Assembly: GCF_003583765.1 (NCBI RefSeq)
Contig: NZ_QXQA01000014.1
Location: 1-64,000, forward strand
DNA length: 64,000 bases
Direction of reading: 5' to 3'
DNA from: Paenibacillus nanensis
GTDB lineage: Bacteria; Bacillota; Bacilli; Paenibacillales; Paenibacillaceae
The notes beneath the pieces were generated by a model, which worked only from the letters and a program-made list of their open reading frames with translations, did not search any database and was not told the DNA's origin. Both the position numbers and the translations under genes were made by a program. Of this stretch, positions 1-7,785 are shown piece by piece (position 1 is the first letter of the stretch; every line of letters begins with the position of its first letter).

Positions 1-65
1 ACTACACACTAGAGTGCGTTGGCAGCGTCAGATGTGTATAGGAGACAGATGTGTATAAGAGACAG
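1..65. other. Nextera/Tn5 sequencing adapter at contig end
   Basis: Bases 47-65 are an exact 19-base Tn5 mosaic end (AGATGTGTATAAGAGACAG). Bases 30-48 are a second copy with one A-to-G change, preceded by GGCAGCGTC as in the Nextera read-1 adapter. This is synthetic library sequence, not genomic DNA or a native transposon. It shows that the window begins at an untrimmed contig end. Confidence 0.96.
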
Positions 66-303
66 GGCTGCGCCCCTCTGGACACCTGCCGGAAGAACGC
101 AGGAATGACAGAGGCGCGTTCATGATGTTGAGGAGGGCGGTTGCCCCTGAGGGGCAACTTGACCGAGTTACTGCGGGCAAGAAAACGAATGAGTGATACG
201 AAACAAGCGTTTTGATCGTCTTAAATGTCTCTGAATGGGCAAAATGAGGAAAATAGGGCGTTGATTTGCGACTTATCGAACTTGTTTAAGGGAGGCAATC
301 GGA
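66..303. other. Upstream region of mdh, no gene supported
   Basis: No complete gene is visible. One plus frame stays open from the adapter junction to a TGA near 191 but resembles nothing I recognise. A perfect hairpin, GTTGCCCC-TGA-GGGGCAAC, lies at 140-158. The mdh SD (AAGGGAGG, 288-295) closes the region. In Bacillus relatives icd often precedes mdh, but I see no icd 3' end here, and the joint with adapter makes the first bases unreliable. Confidence 0.5.
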
Positions 304-1251
304 ATGGCTATTACTCGAAAGAAGATTACGGTTGTGGGGGCAGGATTTACAGGGGCGACGACGGCGCTTATGCTTGCGCAGAAGGAGCTTGGGGATGTGG
401 TGCTGGTTGATATCGCGCCGCTTGAGAACCCGACAAAAGGCAAGGCGCTGGATATGCTGGAAGCGACTCCGGTGATGGGCGTCGACGTCAACATTGTCGG
501 CACCTCGAACTATGAGGATACCCGAAATTCCGATGTGGTCATTATTACGGCGGGCGTTGCGCGCAAGCCTGGCATGAGCCGGGACGATCTGGTCAATACG
601 AATGCCGGCATTGTAAAATCCGTCTGCGAAAACGTGAAGGCGACGAGTCCGAACGCTTATGTGATTATTTTGAGTAACCCGGTTGACGCAATGACCTATG
701 TGGCGTATCAGACGCTAGGTTTCCCGAAAAACCGCGTGATCGGCCAATCCGGCGTGCTTGATACCGCCCGTTATTGCACATTTATCGCGCAGGAGCTGAA
801 CGTGTCGGTGGAAGACGTTCGCGGCTTTGTGCTCGGCGGACATGGCGACGATATGGTACCGCTCGTTCGTTACTCCAATGTGGCGGGCATTCCGATCGAG
901 AAGCTGATTCCTGCTGACCGCATCGATGCGATTGTGCAGCGCGCCCGCGTCGGCGGCGGCGAAATCGTGAACCTGCTAGGCAACGGCAGCGCGTACTATG
1001 CGCCTGCGGCTTCCTTGGTTCAAATGACGGAAGCTGTACTGAAGGATAAAAAACGGATTATCCCGGTCATTGCGTACCTGGAGGGCGAATACGGCTACGA
1101 CAGTCTGTTCATGGGTGTGCCTGCTATTCTCGGCGGCGACGGCATCGAGAAGGTTATCGAGCTTGAGCTGACGGCCGAGGAGAAAGCGGCGCTCGATAAG
1201 TCCGCTCAGTCTGTCCGCAACGTCATTCAAATTGTAACAGCGGGACAATAG
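304..1251 (+). CDS. mdh: Malate dehydrogenase (LDH-like type)
   Basis: This 315-residue cytosolic enzyme interconverts malate and oxaloacetate with NAD in the TCA cycle. A Rossmann motif G12-A-G-F-T-G17 and an acidic D36 at the end of the second strand favour NAD over NADP. Substrate arginines R87, R93 and R156 and the D153/H180 relay (in [10 protein letters not shown]) are all present. The length is normal for the LDH-like MDH of Bacilli. The start is fixed by AAGGGAGG eight bases upstream. It is followed by a terminator and appears monocistronic here, because the upstream DNA is cut off by the contig end. Confidence 0.97.
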   Translation: MAITRKKITVVGAGFTGATTALMLAQKELGDVVLVDIAPLENPTKGKALDMLEATPVMGVDVNIVGTSNYEDTRNSDVVIITAGVARKPGMSRDDLVNTNAGIVKSVCENVKATSPNAYVIILSNPVDAMTYVAYQTLGFPKNRVIGQSGVLDTARYCTFIAQELNVSVEDVRGFVLGGHGDDMVPLVRYSNVAGIPIEKLIPADRIDAIVQRARVGGGEIVNLLGNGSAYYAPAASLVQMTEAVLKDKKRIIPVIAYLEGEYGYDSLFMGVPAILGGDGIEKVIELELTAEEKAALDKSAQSVRNVIQIVTAGQ

Positions 1252-1284
1252 CTATCGGCACAGCCGATGAAAGAGGACGGGAGG

Positions 1285-1308
1285 ACCCTGACAGTACGCT
1301 GCCAGGGT
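1285..1308 (+). terminator. mdh terminator
   Basis: ACCCTG-a-CAG pairs with CTG-c-CAGGGT with one internal mismatch, followed by TTCTTTCTGTTT. It lies between mdh and recQ. Confidence 0.75.
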
Positions 1309-1342
1309 TCTTTCTGTTTAGAGAAAGGAGGCGGATCAATCG

Positions 1343-3505
1343 ATGGACAAGGCATTAAAATTGTTGAAAGACATCTATGGCTACGATTCGTTTCGAAAAG
1401 GACAAGAGGACATTATCGCCGGCATTGTAGCCGGCCATGATACGCTGGCGATTTTGCCGACGGGAGGCGGGAAATCGATTTGTTATCAGCTTCCCGCGCT
1501 GCTGCTTCCGGGAACGACGCTTGTGATTTCACCGCTTATTTCCTTGATGAAGGACCAGGTGGACAGTCTAAAACGGGTAGGCGTGCAAGCGGCATTCCTG
1601 AACAGCTCGCTTGGAGCGGCGGAATACCGCGAGGTACTCCGAAACGCGCTGCAGGGCGAATACAAGCTCCTGTATGTCGCTCCGGAGCGGCTCGACGCCC
1701 CCATGTTTCAAACGCTGTCGGAGCAGCTGCACATTCCTCTGATCGCCATAGATGAGGCGCATTGCGTATCGCAGTGGGGGCACGATTTTCGTCCAAGCTA
1801 TAGGCAGCTGGCCGGGTGGATCGGCCGAATGCCGAACCGGCCGCTTGTGGCGGCCTTTACGGCGACGGCAACGGAAGAAGTAGCCGATGATATTGTGAAA
1901 ATGCTGCAGCTAAAAGAGCCTCGCCGCTATGTCACGGGCTTCGCCCGGCCCAATCTTTCGTTATCCGTCGTCAGCGGGGTCGACAAGAAGCGGTTTCTCA
2001 AACAGCTGCTGAAGGAGCGAAACGATCAGTCGGGCATCGTATATGCCGCTACGAGGAAGGAAGTGGAGGATGTCTGCTCGATGCTTCAGCAGTTCGGAGT
2101 GGAGGCCGGCAAATACCACGGCGGCTTGTCCGATACGGAAAGAGCGGAGACGCAAGAGAAGTTCCGCTTCGATCAAATTCGCGTCATGGTCGCTACGAAC
2201 GCCTTCGGAATGGGCATCGACAAACCGAATGTGCGGTTCGTTGTCCATTATCAAATGCCGGGCGACCTGGAGTCGTATTATCAGGAGGCCGGAAGAGCGG
2301 GGCGCGACGGCGAGGAGAGCGACTGCGTGCTCCTATTTGAACCGGCGGACATGCAGGTGCAGCGTTTCTTAATTGAGCAAGGGGCAGGCGATGCCGAACG
2401 GAAGTCCATCCAAATGTCGAAGCTGCATACGATGATGAACTACAGCCGGACACAGCGGTGCTTGCAGCAGTTTATCGTCGATTATTTCGGCGAAACCGGC
2501 GTTCAGCCTTGCGGCAAATGCAGCAGCTGCTTGGACAAAAGCGAAACCGTCGACCGGACCGAGGACGCGAAGATGGCGCTCTCCTGCGTCGGCCGGATGA
2601 AGGGACGCTTCGGCGTCACGATGGCGGCGAAGGTGCTGAAGGGCTCGCGCGATAAGCGCCTGCTGGAATTCGGACTCGACCGGCTGTCGACTTACGGGCT
2701 TATGCGCCATCTGCCGGAACGCGATATTGCGGACTGGTTATACTGGCTGGTAGCGGAAGGATATATGCGGCTTAGCGAGGGACAGTATCCGACGGTTTCG
2801 CTGACGGCGAACGCCCTTCCGGTGCTCGAAGGCAAAGCGTCCATCACGCAGCGCGTTAGAGCAACCGTTAGACAGACAAGCGAAGGGACGTCCTCCGGAG
2901 CATCCCCGCTCTTCGACGCTTTGAAGCAGTGGCGGCGCGAGGCGGCTTCCAAGGAAGGCGTACCGCCGTTTATGATCTTTTTTGACGCGACCTTGCGGGA
3001 TATCGCGAACGCCAGACCTTCCAGCATCGATGAATTGCTTGAGGTAAAAGGCATAGGCACGGCGAAAGGCAACAAATACGGCCAGGATATTATTCGCATT
3101 ATTTCCGATTATGCAGGGCAAGGGGACTCGGGCAGCCAGCCTCCCCGTTCGCCAATGCCTCCATTAAAATCGAAAGCGACAGCCCAAATAAGCAATAGCG
3201 GCGAGCAGGCCAGCCATCTCGTATCGCTCGAAATGTTCAATCAAGGAATGTCGCCAGCGGAAATTGCCGGGGAGCGCGGTTTCAGCCAAGTTACCGTGGA
3301 AGGCCATATTATTCGGGCGGCCGGGGAAGGGCAAGAGGTGGATTGGGACCGTATCATACCTCCGGGTCAGGAGTCACTGATTCTGGAAGCGATCCAGAAA
3401 GTTGGCGTTGAGAAGCTTAGACCGATCAAAGACGAGCTTCCGTCGGAAGTGACGTATTTCTCCATTCATGGCGTACTGTGCAAGCATGGAATGACAATTC
3501 GATAA
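1343..3505 (+). CDS. recQ: ATP-dependent DNA helicase RecQ
   Basis: This is a 3'-5' superfamily 2 helicase for recombinational repair and fork processing. Walker A PTGGGKS is at residues 39-45 and DEAH at 137-140, followed by the RecQ aromatic-rich loop (CVSQWGHDFRPSY). The RQC zinc site supplies four cysteines at about 372-395 (CGKCSSC). An HRDC domain lies near 522-592. A C-terminal helix-turn-helix tail (about 630-720) is of the kind seen in long Bacilli and Bacteroidetes RecQ proteins. At 720 residues it is the long form. An AAAGGAGG SD precedes the ATG. It stands alone between two terminators. Confidence 0.95.
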   Translation: MDKALKLLKDIYGYDSFRKGQEDIIAGIVAGHDTLAILPTGGGKSICYQLPALLLPGTTLVISPLISLMKDQVDSLKRVGVQAAFLNSSLGAAEYREVLRNALQGEYKLLYVAPERLDAPMFQTLSEQLHIPLIAIDEAHCVSQWGHDFRPSYRQLAGWIGRMPNRPLVAAFTATATEEVADDIVKMLQLKEPRRYVTGFARPNLSLSVVSGVDKKRFLKQLLKERNDQSGIVYAATRKEVEDVCSMLQQFGVEAGKYHGGLSDTERAETQEKFRFDQIRVMVATNAFGMGIDKPNVRFVVHYQMPGDLESYYQEAGRAGRDGEESDCVLLFEPADMQVQRFLIEQGAGDAERKSIQMSKLHTMMNYSRTQRCLQQFIVDYFGETGVQPCGKCSSCLDKSETVDRTEDAKMALSCVGRMKGRFGVTMAAKVLKGSRDKRLLEFGLDRLSTYGLMRHLPERDIADWLYWLVAEGYMRLSEGQYPTVSLTANALPVLEGKASITQRVRATVRQTSEGTSSGASPLFDALKQWRREAASKEGVPPFMIFFDATLRDIANARPSSIDELLEVKGIGTAKGNKYGQDIIRIISDYAGQGDSGSQPPRSPMPPLKSKATAQISNSGEQASHLVSLEMFNQGMSPAEIAGERGFSQVTVEGHIIRAAGEGQEVDWDRIIPPGQESLILEAIQKVGVEKLRPIKDELPSEVTYFSIHGVLCKHGMTIR

Positions 3506-3520
3506 AAAGACGTTCCACCG

Positions 3521-3541
3521 CCTGCCGGGCATCCCGGCAGG
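3521..3541 (+). terminator. recQ terminator
   Basis: A perfect 9-bp stem (CCTGCCGGG-cat-CCCGGCAGG) is followed by TTATCTTTTTTTT. Confidence 0.9.
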
Positions 3542-3572
3542 TTATCTTTTTTTTATGGCAAATGAGCGGGTT

Positions 3573-3615
3573 TGTGATCTTTTTTACAGTGGTTTGCACA
3601 TGGGAGTGGTAAGCT
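3573..3615 (+). promoter_or_regulatory. FNR-like box and -10 for the DUF3147/hemerythrin operon
   Basis: The box TGTGA-TCTTTT-TTACA (3573-3588) is followed 37 bases later by TAAGCT (3610-3615). This is the spacing of a class II activator promoter, with predicted start near 3622. The -10 is weak (T, A and final T match), as expected for an activator-dependent promoter. Confidence 0.6.
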
Positions 3616-3623
3616 GAAATCAA

Positions 3624-3654
3624 CTTAAATCCATTTAAGTGAAAAAAATCACGT
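3624..3654. promoter_or_regulatory. Two overlapping dyads in the leader; Rex-like candidate
   Basis: CTTAAAT-CC-ATTTAAG (3624-3639) is a perfect dyad. It overlaps AAGTGAA-AAAA-ATCACGT (3637-3654), which keeps the GTGA...TCAC core shared by FNR and Rex sites but has five mismatches to the 14 specified bases of TTGTGAA-N4-TTCACAA. Both lie downstream of the predicted start, a position that suits a repressor. Confidence 0.4.
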
Positions 3655-3676
3655 AGTAAGACGGAGGAGAACGTTT

Positions 3677-4039
3677 ATGCTTGAAATATCGCTGACGGGA
3701 TTATTGCTTCGTTTTCTATTTGGCGGTAGCGCGGTAGCTGCGGCTTCTCTCATCTCCAAACGGGTCGGCGGGCCGATCGGCGGCATATTTGCCGCATTTC
3801 CCGCCGTGTTCCTCGCAGCGCTGATGAACGTGAGGCTTGATCATACTGGGAACGAGCTCATTATGAAATCGATTGATTTGACACAAGGCGCAATGGCCGG
3901 GATGGCGATCAATGTCATATGCGCAGCAATGGTTGGCGTGTTAAGCGCCAAGAAAGGGTGGAAGAAGGGGTTAACCTTTTCGGTGCTGGGCTGGCTTATC
4001 GTGTCGGTTTTTGTATCTTATGTAATGTTTATGGTGTAG
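3677..4039 (+). CDS. DUF3147-like membrane protein 1
   Basis: This 120-residue protein is almost entirely hydrophobic, with about four membrane spans (roughly 5-22, 27-50, 70-92, 98-118). The signature LLLRFLFGGSA...GGIFAAFPAVF resembles DUF3147-type proteins; the family name is from memory. No function is known to me. The start has GGAGGA upstream. It is the first gene of a tight operon with a paralogue and a hemerythrin protein, behind an FNR-like promoter, so a role under low oxygen is inferred from context only. Confidence 0.75.
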   Translation: MLEISLTGLLLRFLFGGSAVAAASLISKRVGGPIGGIFAAFPAVFLAALMNVRLDHTGNELIMKSIDLTQGAMAGMAINVICAAMVGVLSAKKGWKKGLTFSVLGWLIVSVFVSYVMFMV

Positions 4040-4051
4040 GGAGGTCTGATT

Positions 4052-4423
4052 ATGAAAACGAAAGAGCTGCTGCTTCGTTTTTTGTTAGGCGGAGCATCTG
4101 TCTCGCTTAGTTATATAGCTTCCGTCTGGATACCTTGGAAAGCGCTCGGCGGGATGTTCGCCGCTTTCCCTGCCGTGATGATCGCAGCCGTCTTCATGGT
4201 TGGCGTTACGCAAGGCTCCGAGAAGGCGTCTGCAATCGCGAAAGGTTCCGTTTACGGTATGGCAGGCTGCGCGATATGCGTCCTCGCCGTATTGTTTATT
4301 TTGCAAGCGACGGGAGATTGGTGGTTGAGTTTAGGCATTGGCGTAATCGCTTGGTTCGTCAGCGCCGTTGCGATGTTGAAGCTGCGGGTGACAATCCAAT
4401 CGAGAGTTAAAAATCGTACCTAA
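4052..4423 (+). CDS. DUF3147-like membrane protein 2
   Basis: This 123-residue paralogue of the preceding gene starts 12 bases after its stop, with SD GGGAGG. It repeats the LLLRFLLGG...GGMFAAFPAVMIAAV signature and the four-span layout. Two such proteins side by side suggest a heteromeric membrane complex, by analogy with other paired small membrane proteins. That is inference, and the substrate is unknown. Confidence 0.75.
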   Translation: MKTKELLLRFLLGGASVSLSYIASVWIPWKALGGMFAAFPAVMIAAVFMVGVTQGSEKASAIAKGSVYGMAGCAICVLAVLFILQATGDWWLSLGIGVIAWFVSAVAMLKLRVTIQSRVKNRT

Positions 4424-4457
4424 TCGACGGATCATTCCATTTTGGAGGTGCTTAATC

Positions 4458-5036
4458 ATGAAAGAAATGATGCAAAAACCAACATTGCTGGAGCCTTATC
4501 ATTCGGCGCGTCCCAGCGTATATATGCAGTTTTTTATGCGGCTGCAGTCGGAGCATGAAGGCTTGAAACAAAAATGCGAAGAGTTGAGCGAGCTTAGCAG
4601 CAGAGCGGCTACCACATCCGGCTCCTTCGGCGCTCAGCATTCGCTTCACGAGCTGGTTGGTAAAGCAAAACATTTGCTGCGGGAGCTGGATTCTCATGTG
4701 AAATGGGAGGATGAAGAATTGTTCCCGTTGTTTTCGCGGTATTACAAGAGAAAGCTCGAGCCGACCATTCTGCCGTCCTTGTGGGTGCTTGAGAAGGATC
4801 ACGAGCTTGCGCTGCAGTTTTTCGAATCCTTCTTACAAATGAGCAACGAGCTGCACGCGATGCTGCTGCTGGATACAAACCGCCAGGAAACGAAGTTTCG
4901 GGACAAAATGAAAGCATGCTGCGATTGTTTGACGCAAGGCTGTCTGATCTTAACGAGCCACTTCCAGATGGAGGAAGAGCTCATCTACCCGCTGGCGGAT
5001 GAAATTTTGACAGATATGGACTACTTGTTTTCATAG
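4458..5036 (+). CDS. Hemerythrin HHE domain protein
   Basis: This 192-residue helical protein carries the spaced His/Glu motifs of hemerythrin-like di-iron proteins: H near QSEHEGL, HVKWEDEELFP, EKDHELA and HFQMEEELIYP. Such domains bind a di-iron centre that can sense or bind O2, NO or reactive species. No signal peptide is seen, so it is probably cytoplasmic. It is the last gene of the DUF3147 operon (34-base gap, SD GGAGG). Co-transcription from the FNR-like promoter would place it in the oxygen/NO response. Ric/ScdA-type iron-sulfur repair is an alternative, but the N-terminal ScdA domain is absent. Confidence 0.85.
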   Translation: MKEMMQKPTLLEPYHSARPSVYMQFFMRLQSEHEGLKQKCEELSELSSRAATTSGSFGAQHSLHELVGKAKHLLRELDSHVKWEDEELFPLFSRYYKRKLEPTILPSLWVLEKDHELALQFFESFLQMSNELHAMLLLDTNRQETKFRDKMKACCDCLTQGCLILTSHFQMEEELIYPLADEILTDMDYLFS

Positions 5037-5048
5037 GAAACAAATGAG

Positions 5049-5085
5049 AGGCCTGTTGTGCGATAGATCACAGCGGGCCTTTTGC
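5049..5085 (+). terminator. Terminator of the hemerythrin operon (contains an FNR-like box)
   Basis: AGGCCTGTTGTG pairs with CACAGCGGGCCT over 12 bp with two G-U pairs, followed by TTTTGCTT. The same DNA contains the box at 5057-5072. Confidence 0.8.
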
Positions 5086-5099
5086 TTCGCCTATACAAT
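5057..5099 (+). promoter_or_regulatory. FNR-like box and -10 for the ba3 oxidase operon
   Basis: TGTGC-GATAGA-TCACA (5057-5072) sits inside the terminator hairpin. TACAAT (5094-5099) starts exactly 37 bases after the box, giving a predicted start near 5106 and a leader of about 119 bases before the first oxidase gene. Confidence 0.65.
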
Positions 5100-5138
5100 A
5101 AAACACGAGCAACCCGAAAGAATCCTCGCTGCCGTTAG

Positions 5139-5207
5139 CTTACGAAGCAGGTTTTGCTCCACAAAACCAAGCGAATGCTTACGAAGCAGGTTTTGCTCCA
5201 CAAAACC
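5139..5207. repeat. Two identical 30-base direct repeats, each a hairpin
   Basis: Copies at 5139-5168 and 5178-5207 are identical and separated by nine bases. Each contains the perfect hairpin GGTTTTG-CTCCA-CAAAACC. They lie in the predicted leader of the oxidase operon, and the second ends just before the SD at 5211. Confidence 0.9.
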
Positions 5208-5224
5208 TTTAAGGAGTGAAAAGT

Positions 5225-5386
5225 GTGAACTATCATAACAAAGATGAAGCCCCAAAAGACACCGACACCGTCACGCGTCAAGAGGAAACGTCCTTGAAGG
5301 GAACGTTCGTCAGCGTTATGCTGCTTGGCGCATTTATCCTCGTGACTTGGGCTCTAGTATTTGTTTTGTATATCGAGCGGCAATAG
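5225..5386 (+). CDS. Cytochrome c oxidase subunit IIa (ba3 type)
   Basis: This 53-residue protein starts at GTG with AAGGAG at 5211-5216. A polar N-terminus with many Asp, Glu, Thr and Lys is followed by one membrane span (about residues 29-50: SVMLLGAFILVTWALVFVLY) and a short charged tail. That size and shape, directly before subunit II, match the single-span subunit IIa of ba3 oxidases. It ends 22 bases before subunit II. The gene is easily missed because of its size. Confidence 0.8.
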   Translation: MNYHNKDEAPKDTDTVTRQEETSLKGTFVSVMLLGAFILVTWALVFVLYIERQ

Positions 5387-5408
5387 AACCGGAGGGAGAA
5401 TTCAACCA

Positions 5409-5894
5409 ATGCACATTCATCGATTAGAAAAAGTATGGCTGGCCATCGGCATTGCAATGCTGTTTGTCTTTTTAGGCGTTATCGGCATCTCCGCTTTTGC
5501 GCTCGGAACGCAGCCGCCAAGCGAACATCATCACATGATTGATCCGACTAAAGTGAAAGAAATCGCGCCGTTCGACCAGCCCGGCATTCACCAAGTGGGG
5601 CGGAAGGAATACGAGGCCGTTATTATATCCTTCGCTTTCGGCTATACGACAGGGCCGAAGGAGCAGCCTGTCATGAAGGTTCCGGCCGGTTCCACCGTCC
5701 ATTTCACGGTAACCAGTACGGATGTTGTTCACGGCTTCGAAATTCCGGGTACGAACGTCAACATGATGCTTGTGCCGGGCGAAGTCAGCCAAGTGACCCA
5801 TACGTTCAAGGAAAAAGGCGAGTATTTGATATTGTGCAACGAATATTGCGGTATTGCTCATGAAGCGATGATGACGAAGATTATCGTTGAATAA
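5409..5894 (+). CDS. ba3-type cytochrome c oxidase subunit II (CuA)
   Basis: This 161-residue membrane-anchored electron-entry subunit has one N-terminal span (about 9-33) and an outer cupredoxin domain. The CuA ligands are visible as H108, C143, C147, H151 and M154 (C-NEY-C-GIA-H-EA-M). The short length and single span distinguish it from the two-span aa3/caa3 subunit II and fit the ba3 family. The ATG at 5409 follows GGAGGGAG. It passes electrons from cytochrome c to subunit I, six bases downstream by the longest frame. Confidence 0.93.
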   Translation: MHIHRLEKVWLAIGIAMLFVFLGVIGISAFALGTQPPSEHHHMIDPTKVKEIAPFDQPGIHQVGRKEYEAVIISFAFGYTTGPKEQPVMKVPAGSTVHFTVTSTDVVHGFEIPGTNVNMMLVPGEVSQVTHTFKEKGEYLILCNEYCGIAHEAMMTKIIVE

Positions 5895-5920
5895 CCTACA
5901 TGAAAAGGAAGATGCTCACC

Positions 5921-7573
5921 ATGAAACAAGGCTTTATTAGACAGCTCGACCCGAAAGACGGCGCGCTCGTTATGGCTCATATCCTGTTCGCCTTTTTCGC
6001 GCTGCTGCTCGGCGGGATCGCCGGCATGCTGCAAAGTGTCGTTCGCGGCGGGATGTATACGCTGCCTGGAGGCATCGGCTACTATCAGCTCTTAACAGCG
6101 CATGGCATACTGATGGCGATTGTGTTCACGACCTACTTTATTATCGGCTTCTTATATTCCGGCATTGCCCGCACGATGGGGGGAGCGCTGCTTCCGATGA
6201 CGCGGCGTCTCGGCTGGGCGGGGTTTGCGCTGATGACGGGCGGAGGCCTGGTTGTTCTGGCTATGATTCTGCTTGATAAAGCAAGCGTGCTCTATACGTT
6301 TTACGCGCCGATGAAGGCGGCGCCGCAATTTTATTTTGGACTGGCATTTGTTGTCATCGGCAGTTGGCTGAGCGGCTTCGGTATCTTCTATCAATATAGA
6401 GATTGGAGAAAGACGCATCGCGGCAAGCTCTCTCCGCTGTTCGGGTTTATGGCCGTCGTCACGATGCTGCTGTGGCAAATAGCAACGATTGGCGTCGCGA
6501 TTGAAGTTATCGTGCAGCTGATTCCTTGGTCCGTCGGCTGGACGGAGACGGTTAACGTCATGCTTAGCCGCACGCTATTCTGGTACTTCGGCCACCCGCT
6601 CGTTTATTTCTGGCTGCTTCCGACCTATATTTGCTGGTATGTGATCATTCCGGAAATAATCGGGGGGAAAATATACAGCGACGCGCTTGCGAGACTGTCC
6701 TTCATCCTGCTTCTGCTGTTCTCGATTCCCGTCGGCTTCCATCACCAATTGATGGAGCCGGGGGTAAGTCCTCTTTGGAAATATATCCAGGTCGTGCTTA
6801 CGTTTATGGTTGTCATTCCATCGCTGATGACGGCCTTCTCCCTGTTCGCGACGTTTGAACAGAACGGACGCTTGAAGGGGGCGAAGGGATTGTTCGGCTG
6901 GCTGAAGGTGCTGCCGTGGAAGGATGTTCGTTTCTTTGCGCCGTTCATGGGGATGCTCGCCTTTATTCCGGCAGGCGCGGGCGGCATTGTTAACGCAAGC
7001 AACCAAATGAATGCAGTTGTCCATAACACCCTGTGGGTGACAGGCCATTTCCACCTTACGGTTGCGACGAGCGTTGCGCTGACGTTTTTCGGCATTACCT
7101 ATTGGCTTATTCCGGTCATTACGGGAAGGGTGCTGACGAAGCGGGTGAATAAACTAGGCATCATTCAAACCGTGCTCTGGCTGGTCGGCATGCTGTTTAT
7201 GTCCGGCTCGATGCATACGGTCGGTCTGCTTGGATCGCCGCGCCGCACAGCTTATACGACATACCAAGATCACACGGATGCCATTTTGTGGATGCCCTAT
7301 CATGTCGCGATGGCAATCGGCGGTATTATTTTGTTCGTTGCGCTTGTCTTGATGATTATAAACGTGGTTGCGCTGCTTCGAGCGCCAAAAGGCGAAACTC
7401 TCTATCCGCTCGGGAAATCGAGCGCTCCGGAGGAAGCGACGCCGCGTTTCCTGGAGCGGTGGGGCGTATGGATTTCGCTTGTCGTCTTGCTCATCTTGTT
7501 TGCGTATACGATCCCGGTAATGGATATGCTCGGTCCTGATACGTACGGGGCGCCAGGCTACAAAACATGGTAG
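5921..7573 (+). CDS. ba3-type cytochrome c oxidase subunit I
   Basis: This is the catalytic heme-copper subunit, 550 residues with about 13 membrane spans. Visible ligands include the H-P-L-V-Y motif (H225 for CuB, cross-linked Y229), H274-H275, and H376/H378 in VTGHFHL. A heme b ligand lies in LTAHGILMA. It reduces O2 to water and pumps protons, with the high oxygen affinity typical of the ba3 class. I prefer the ATG at 5921 because AAAGGAAG stands 10 bases upstream; an in-frame ATG at 5900 has no SD. No subunit III or IV gene follows, as is usual for this class. Confidence 0.94.
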   Translation: MKQGFIRQLDPKDGALVMAHILFAFFALLLGGIAGMLQSVVRGGMYTLPGGIGYYQLLTAHGILMAIVFTTYFIIGFLYSGIARTMGGALLPMTRRLGWAGFALMTGGGLVVLAMILLDKASVLYTFYAPMKAAPQFYFGLAFVVIGSWLSGFGIFYQYRDWRKTHRGKLSPLFGFMAVVTMLLWQIATIGVAIEVIVQLIPWSVGWTETVNVMLSRTLFWYFGHPLVYFWLLPTYICWYVIIPEIIGGKIYSDALARLSFILLLLFSIPVGFHHQLMEPGVSPLWKYIQVVLTFMVVIPSLMTAFSLFATFEQNGRLKGAKGLFGWLKVLPWKDVRFFAPFMGMLAFIPAGAGGIVNASNQMNAVVHNTLWVTGHFHLTVATSVALTFFGITYWLIPVITGRVLTKRVNKLGIIQTVLWLVGMLFMSGSMHTVGLLGSPRRTAYTTYQDHTDAILWMPYHVAMAIGGIILFVALVLMIINVVALLRAPKGETLYPLGKSSAPEEATPRFLERWGVWISLVVLLILFAYTIPVMDMLGPDTYGAPGYKTW

Positions 7574-7785
7574 TCCTTTTCGAGCCTCCATTATGAGGCG
7601 CTATTCTCCGGCCAAACGTTCCATAGGACTTGTGCGGTTGCTTTTAGCCGTTTTAGCCATTGTAGCAGCGGAGAAATAAAGTGTTCGCATGTGAGAAATG
7701 TCATCGATTGCTAATTTGTATTCCCGTATGATGAGGTCAACAGGGAGATCAGCTTCTAAATCCGTCTCCTAAGGAGGAGAAAACG
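7574..7785. other. Intergenic region between oxidase and adhE
   Basis: It holds a short hairpin GCCTC-cattat-GAGGC (7584-7599) without a clear T-tract, a possible weak terminator, and the adhE promoter. No small gene is supported. Confidence 0.5.
7690..7732 (+). promoter_or_regulatory. FNR-like box and -10 of adhE
   Basis: TGTGA-GAAATG-TCATC (7690-7705) is followed 37 bases later by TATGAT (7727-7732). The predicted start is near 7739, leaving a 46-base leader. The box centre is then at -41.5. Confidence 0.75.

Noticed and set aside
30-65. Native transposon end
   Set aside because: The sequence is the engineered Tn5 mosaic end of a sequencing kit.
66-191. Possible C-terminal fragment of a gene upstream of mdh
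   Set aside because: One frame is open to a TGA near 191, but it has no similarity I recognise and begins at an adapter junction.
225-410. Small plus frame overlapping the start of mdh
   Set aside because: No SD, different frame, and overlaps the clear mdh N-terminus.
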